DNA of 9,048 nt, from contig CAKTFN010000025.1 in the NCBI GenBank assembly GCA_934561055.1, positions 1 through 9,048 on the forward strand, given 5' to 3'. The position numbers were made by a program, and so were the translations under genes. The notes beneath the pieces are model-generated. The model searched no databases. It saw nothing but the letters and a program-made list of their open reading frames with translations, and was not told the DNA's origin. The stretch's first letter is position 1; every line of letters begins with the position of its first letter. The stretch is from an uncultured Eubacteriales bacterium (GTDB taxonomy: Bacteria; Bacillota; Clostridia; Oscillospirales; Acutalibacteraceae). This document shows, piece by piece, positions 6,833-9,048 of this stretch.

Positions 6833-7153
6833 TTATATTGAAAGCTGAATACCGATTTCAATCAGTTTTGAAAGAAGTTCTCTTTTGTCGTTCGGAACAC
6901 TTTCGGGAACTGATAAAACTCCGCTCGTATTTTCACGCCGGTCGTCGCCTTTAATCATGTAATCAAGGCTCAGACCCAAACAATCGCTGAGTTTTATGAG
7001 ATTTTCAACAGAAAGTCCGGTAAGCCCTCTTTCAACTTCGCTGAAATGCTTTACCGAGATACCGAGCTTTTCCGCAACGAATTCCTGAGTCATTGAAAGG
7101 CGTTTTCTTCCGGTTCGTACCCGTTCGCCCATGTCTTTTTTGTAGTCATACAT
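6833..7153 (-). CDS. Small XRE/Cro-type helix-turn-helix regulator
   Basis: The gene encodes 106 residues. Residues about 6-68 form an HTH_3 (XRE) DNA-binding domain: MGERVRTGRKRLSMTQEFVA (helices 1-2), LGISVKHFSEVERGLTGLS (turn and recognition helix) and VENLIKLSDCLGLSLDYMI (helices 4-5). The C-terminal 36 residues are a polar linker plus a helix (NDKRELLSKLIEIGIQL), perhaps for dimerisation, with no known sensor domain. The open frame extends upstream to 7426, but that part has no domain and crosses the promoter region. ATG at 7153 is preferred, with GGTGA (7163-7159) 5 nt before it; ATG at 7159 would overlap the GGTGA. It is divergent from the secreted hydrolase gene at 7305 and is likely to regulate itself and that neighbour through the inverted repeats between them. 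That role is inferred from position only. Confidence 0.88.
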   Translation of the reverse strand: MYDYKKDMGERVRTGRKRLSMTQEFVAEKLGISVKHFSEVERGLTGLSVENLIKLSDCLGLSLDYMIKGDDRRENTSGVLSVPESVPNDKRELLSKLIEIGIQLSI

Positions 7154-7164
7154 AATCATCACCA

Positions 7165-7177
7165 AACCTGTCAAGTT
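7165..7177. promoter_or_regulatory. Imperfect palindrome at the regulator's transcription start (candidate autoregulatory operator)
   Basis: AACCTGTCAAGTT has arms AACCTG/CAAGTT that match at 5 of 6 pairs around a central T. It spans the predicted transcription start (about 7172) of the regulator. It shares the AACCT half-site with the inverted repeat at 7216-7236. Confidence 0.4.
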
Positions 7178-7178
7178 G

Positions 7179-7187
7179 ATTTTAACA
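7179..7187 (-). promoter_or_regulatory. Extended -10 promoter of the XRE regulator
   Basis: The minus strand reads TGTTAAAAT (7187-7179), a TGN-type extended -10 with hexamer TAAAAT. No good -35 is found at 16-18 nt, only T-rich sequence. The predicted start is near 7172. Confidence 0.45.
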
Positions 7188-7215
7188 TGAAGTATTAAGT
7201 TAAAAAACAAGGTGT

Positions 7216-7236
7216 TAGGTTGACAAAATAAACCTA
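7216..7236. promoter_or_regulatory. Inverted repeat overlapping the -35 of the secreted hydrolase gene (candidate XRE operator)
   Basis: TAGGTT (7216-7221) and AACCTA (7231-7236) are perfect 6-bp arms separated by 9 bp. The left arm enters the -35 hexamer (7220-7225) and the right arm lies between the -35 and -10. A dimeric regulator bound here would block polymerase. Binding by the neighbouring XRE protein is inferred. Confidence 0.55.
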
Positions 7237-7248
7237 TAATGTTAAAAT
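7220..7248 (+). promoter_or_regulatory. Strong sigma-A-type promoter of the CHAP/ricin-lectin gene
   Basis: Perfect -35 TTGACA (7220-7225), ideal 17-nt spacer, -10 TAAAAT (7243-7248). The predicted start is near 7255, giving a leader of about 50 nt. A TATAAT at 7235-7240 is only 9 nt from the -35 and would not pair with it. Confidence 0.75.
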
Positions 7249-7304
7249 ATGTAAGACGGATGAAAATATTCCGCAAAAATTTCAACTTGAAAGGAAATGA
7301 TAAC

Positions 7305-8864
7305 GTGAAAAACATCGGAAAAACTAAAAGGTTGATGTCACTATTCCTTGCGGTTATAATGCTATTTGGCATAATACCAACAATTTCGGTGACTTCAAAA
7401 GCTGCAAATTTCACTCCGAGAACCACTGCTCCGTCTTATTCCGACAGATATTGGATCAACACAGCATATGGCGGATTGAATGAATGTATCAGAATCGACG
7501 GCAATTCATGTTTGCCGAATTGCGTCGGTTATGCGTGGGGCAGGGCATATGAAATTTTAGGCTCTCGACCCCGTCTTGCAAAGACAAATGCAAATACTTG
7601 GTATAACTACACTGCCGACGGCTATGCACGAGGCTCAACACCAAAGGTTGGCTCAATTGTATGTTGGAATTTCGGACAATACGGTCACGTTGCCGTTGTT
7701 GAAAAAGTCTACTCGAATACTTCGATTGACATTTCAGAATCCAGCTACGGCGGTGCAAGATTCAAATATTTGAATATAAATCCTTACACTATAAATCCCG
7801 GACTTCAAGGCTATATTTATTTGGGAGATTTTAGTGAGAGTCAATTTGGAAATCCGCAAAACATTGGTGATGACTTTTATGCCGCTATTATCAAGAATGA
7901 TGGTTGGGCAACGCTTGCGCCGGTTAATGGGAATGTTCAAATTGTTAAAGGAACAGGTGACGCATCAGAATTTTGGCACTTTGTTCGACAAAGCGATAAT
8001 TCATATGTTATATATAACTGCAAGAGCGGAAAAGTATTGGATGTTCAACGTGCCGCAACAAATGACGGAACGCAAATAATTGAATTTGATTATTGGTCTA
8101 ATCAAAATCAGCAATGGTTTATTTACGGACGTTGGAGCGGCGAATATATTCTAAAGCCCAAGCATTGTGATAAGGTTCTTGATGTGTTCAATAATGATAG
8201 TTATGCCGGAACAAAGGTTCAACTTTGGTCATACAATCAAAGTAATGCACAAAAATTTGCAATCTATAAATTTGACAAGGTTGGCTCGACATCAATAAAG
8301 GTTTCTACCGGAAATTCTGAAACGGAAACAACATTTAGTTGGAGCAAGGCTGCAAATGCAACATTATATAATTTAAGAATAATGACAGGAACACCCGGAA
8401 ATCTTAAATTCTACAAAAACATTTGGAGCTTAAAAGACACATCATATAGTTTGATACTTCCTGCCGGGTATTATGAAGTTTGGGTAGATGCTTGCACGGT
8501 ATATCACTATACAAGTAGTAACCTTATTAAATTTAACATTGAAAAAGGTGTACACACCCACTCCTACACCTCAAAAATCACCACCGCCGCAACCTGCACC
8601 GATGAGGGCATAAAAACATTCACCTGTTCCTGCGGTGACAAGTACACCGAAAAAATCCCGGCTCTCGGTCACATTGACGAAAATAACGACAACCGGTGCG
8701 ACCGTTGCGGAGTAAATACAGGCACTTCCGACACTCCCGACACGCCTTCGGAAACTTGCAGCCACATCTGCCACAAAGGCGGATTCATTTGGGCAATCAT
8801 TCGCTTCTTCTGCAAAATTTTCAGAACCAACAAATACTGCTCCTGCGGTGCGGCACATTATTAA
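7305..8864 (+). CDS. Secreted CHAP-domain peptidoglycan hydrolase with ricin-type lectin domain and Cys-rich C-terminal tail
   Basis: A 519-residue protein. Signal peptide residues 1-34 (hydrophobic core MSLFLAVIMLFGIIP, cleavage near SKA-A). Residues about 45-175 form a CHAP amidase/endopeptidase domain with Cys73 in PNCVGYAWGR, His128 in YGHVAVVEKV and a polar residue near Glu145 as likely catalytic set. Residues about 180-325 form a ricin B-type lectin domain with QQW (269-271) and the variant QKF (316-318). Residues about 328-413 look fibronectin-III-like. Residues about 416-469 form a Cys-pair module (TCTDEG, CSCGDKY, GHIDENNDNRCDRCG). The last 35 residues (CSHICHKGG, a hydrophobic/basic helix, then YCSCGAAHY) form a tail of unknown role. 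CHAP enzymes cut peptidoglycan peptides; ricin domains bind glycans. GTG at 7305 is chosen because AAAGGA (7290-7295) lies 9 nt upstream. No immunity gene is adjacent. Codon use changes abruptly near 8550. Confidence 0.85.
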   Translation: MKNIGKTKRLMSLFLAVIMLFGIIPTISVTSKAANFTPRTTAPSYSDRYWINTAYGGLNECIRIDGNSCLPNCVGYAWGRAYEILGSRPRLAKTNANTWYNYTADGYARGSTPKVGSIVCWNFGQYGHVAVVEKVYSNTSIDISESSYGGARFKYLNINPYTINPGLQGYIYLGDFSESQFGNPQNIGDDFYAAIIKNDGWATLAPVNGNVQIVKGTGDASEFWHFVRQSDNSYVIYNCKSGKVLDVQRAATNDGTQIIEFDYWSNQNQQWFIYGRWSGEYILKPKHCDKVLDVFNNDSYAGTKVQLWSYNQSNAQKFAIYKFDKVGSTSIKVSTGNSETETTFSWSKAANATLYNLRIMTGTPGNLKFYKNIWSLKDTSYSLILPAGYYEVWVDACTVYHYTSSNLIKFNIEKGVHTHSYTSKITTAATCTDEGIKTFTCSCGDKYTEKIPALGHIDENNDNRCDRCGVNTGTSDTPDTPSETCSHICHKGGFIWAIIRFFCKIFRTNKYCSCGAAHY

Positions 8865-8877
8865 TGTATAACTTTTT

Positions 8878-8906
8878 CCCGGCGAGGTCTTTTCGGCTTT
8901 GCCGGG
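8878..8906. repeat. Inverted repeat (hairpin) overlapping the right direct-repeat copy
   Basis: CCCGGC (8878-8883) and GCCGGG (8901-8906) are perfect 6-bp GC-rich arms around a 17-nt loop, 13 nt past the hydrolase stop. Neither strand has a U-rich tail after it, so it is not a canonical terminator. The left arm is absent from the left direct-repeat copy. Confidence 0.45.
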
Positions 8907-8914
8907 AATGGTTT
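8883..8914 (+). repeat. Flanking direct repeat, right copy (32 bp)
   Basis: The counterpart of 6747-6778 (28/32 identical, same orientation). It lies between the stop of the hydrolase gene (8864) and the stop of the partial minus-strand frame (8924). Confidence 0.8.
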
Positions 8915-8923
8915 GCTCTATAT

Positions 8924-9048
8924 TTAGTTCATCTGCGAATAATTTGCCAAAGTATACAATATATAGTACCCAAATCCCGTCACACCCACCAACACACCCG
9001 GAGCGGTGTACAAAAGCGAAGAAAAAGGCAAAAAAAGGGTAAAAAAGT
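8924..9048 (-). CDS. C-terminal end of a possible membrane protein (runs off right edge)
   Basis: The last 40 codons of a minus-strand frame read FFTLFLPFSSLLYTAPGVLV and GVTGFGYYILYTLANYSQMN, then TAA (8926-8924). The sequence is strongly hydrophobic with Pro/Gly breaks and a short polar end, as in the final transmembrane helix or helices of an integral membrane protein. The family is not recognised. A second minus-strand frame is also open here, but it runs on antisense through the hydrolase gene and looks like a shadow. If real, this gene converges on the hydrolase gene with the repeat at 8883-8914 between them. The start and most of the gene are outside the window. Confidence 0.4.
   Translation of the reverse strand, partial: FFTLFLPFSSLLYTAPGVLVGVTGFGYYILYTLANYSQMN

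Noticed and set aside
7220..7240. Pairing TTGACA (7220) with the perfect TATAAT at 7235-7240.
   Set aside because: The spacer would be only 9 nt. TAAAAT at 7243 gives the standard 17 nt.
7154..7426. Long N-terminal extension of the XRE regulator.
   Set aside because: It has no domain, is antisense to the start of the hydrolase gene, and covers both predicted promoters. The HTH proteins of this family start just before the first helix.
6740..8920. Calling the bracketed module an insertion sequence or integrative element.
   Set aside because: No transposase, integrase or terminal inverted repeats were found. Only the direct repeats are visible, so the claim is limited to a candidate module.
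8571..9048. A minus-strand frame open from the right edge through much of the hydrolase gene.
   Set aside because: It runs antisense to the clearly coding Cys-rich tail, has no signal peptide or domain, and is a by-product of the C-ending codons of the real gene. The hydrophobic frame ending at 8924 is the better candidate.

Overview
This looks like a chromosomal window from a low-to-medium GC Gram-positive anaerobe of class Clostridia, probably a gut Oscillospirales/Ruminococcaceae-type organism. The evidence is AGGAGG-like ribosome binding sites with frequent GTG/TTG starts, sigma-A promoters, U-tailed hairpin terminators, a PdaA-type polysaccharide deacetylase lipoprotein, and a set of large secreted proteins (Ig-like, BspA-type LRR, CHAP/ricin-lectin) typical of such genomes. 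This placement is inference; there is no rRNA or other marker gene in the window.

Layout. Positions 1-142 (-) hold the start of trmL, a tRNA methyltransferase, with a clear promoter. Divergent from it, on +, are a 59-residue glycine-zipper membrane protein (297-476) closed by its own terminator and a PdaA-like peptidoglycan deacetylase lipoprotein (547-1587). A bidirectional terminator (1604-1636) separates the deacetylase from a convergent 871-residue secreted protein (1646-4261, -). That protein has one bacterial Ig-like domain and a large, mostly helical domain of unknown function. Next on - is a 673-residue BspA-type leucine-rich-repeat protein (4512-6533) with its own promoter and terminator. 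Each of these genes appears to be a separate transcription unit.

The last third is different. A small XRE-family regulator (6833-7153, -) and a 519-residue secreted CHAP-amidase/ricin-lectin protein (7305-8864, +) are divergent. They share a 151-bp promoter region in which inverted repeats overlap the promoter elements. This pair is bracketed by a 32-bp direct repeat (6747-6778 and 8883-8914, 28/32 identical), so it may be a discrete acquired or duplicated module. The last ~104 codons of the secreted gene switch sharply to C-ending codons and encode a Cys/His-rich tail ending in CSCGAAHY, which suggests a mosaic gene. A hydrophobic partial reading frame (8924-9048, -) enters from the right edge.

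Functionally, most of the window is envelope or surface biology: peptidoglycan modification (deacetylase), peptidoglycan cleavage plus glycan binding (CHAP/ricin), and surface display or adhesion (LRR, Ig-like). The two most interesting items are the regulator/secreted-hydrolase module with its flanking repeats and unusual C-terminal tail, and the large uncharacterised domain of the 871-residue protein.
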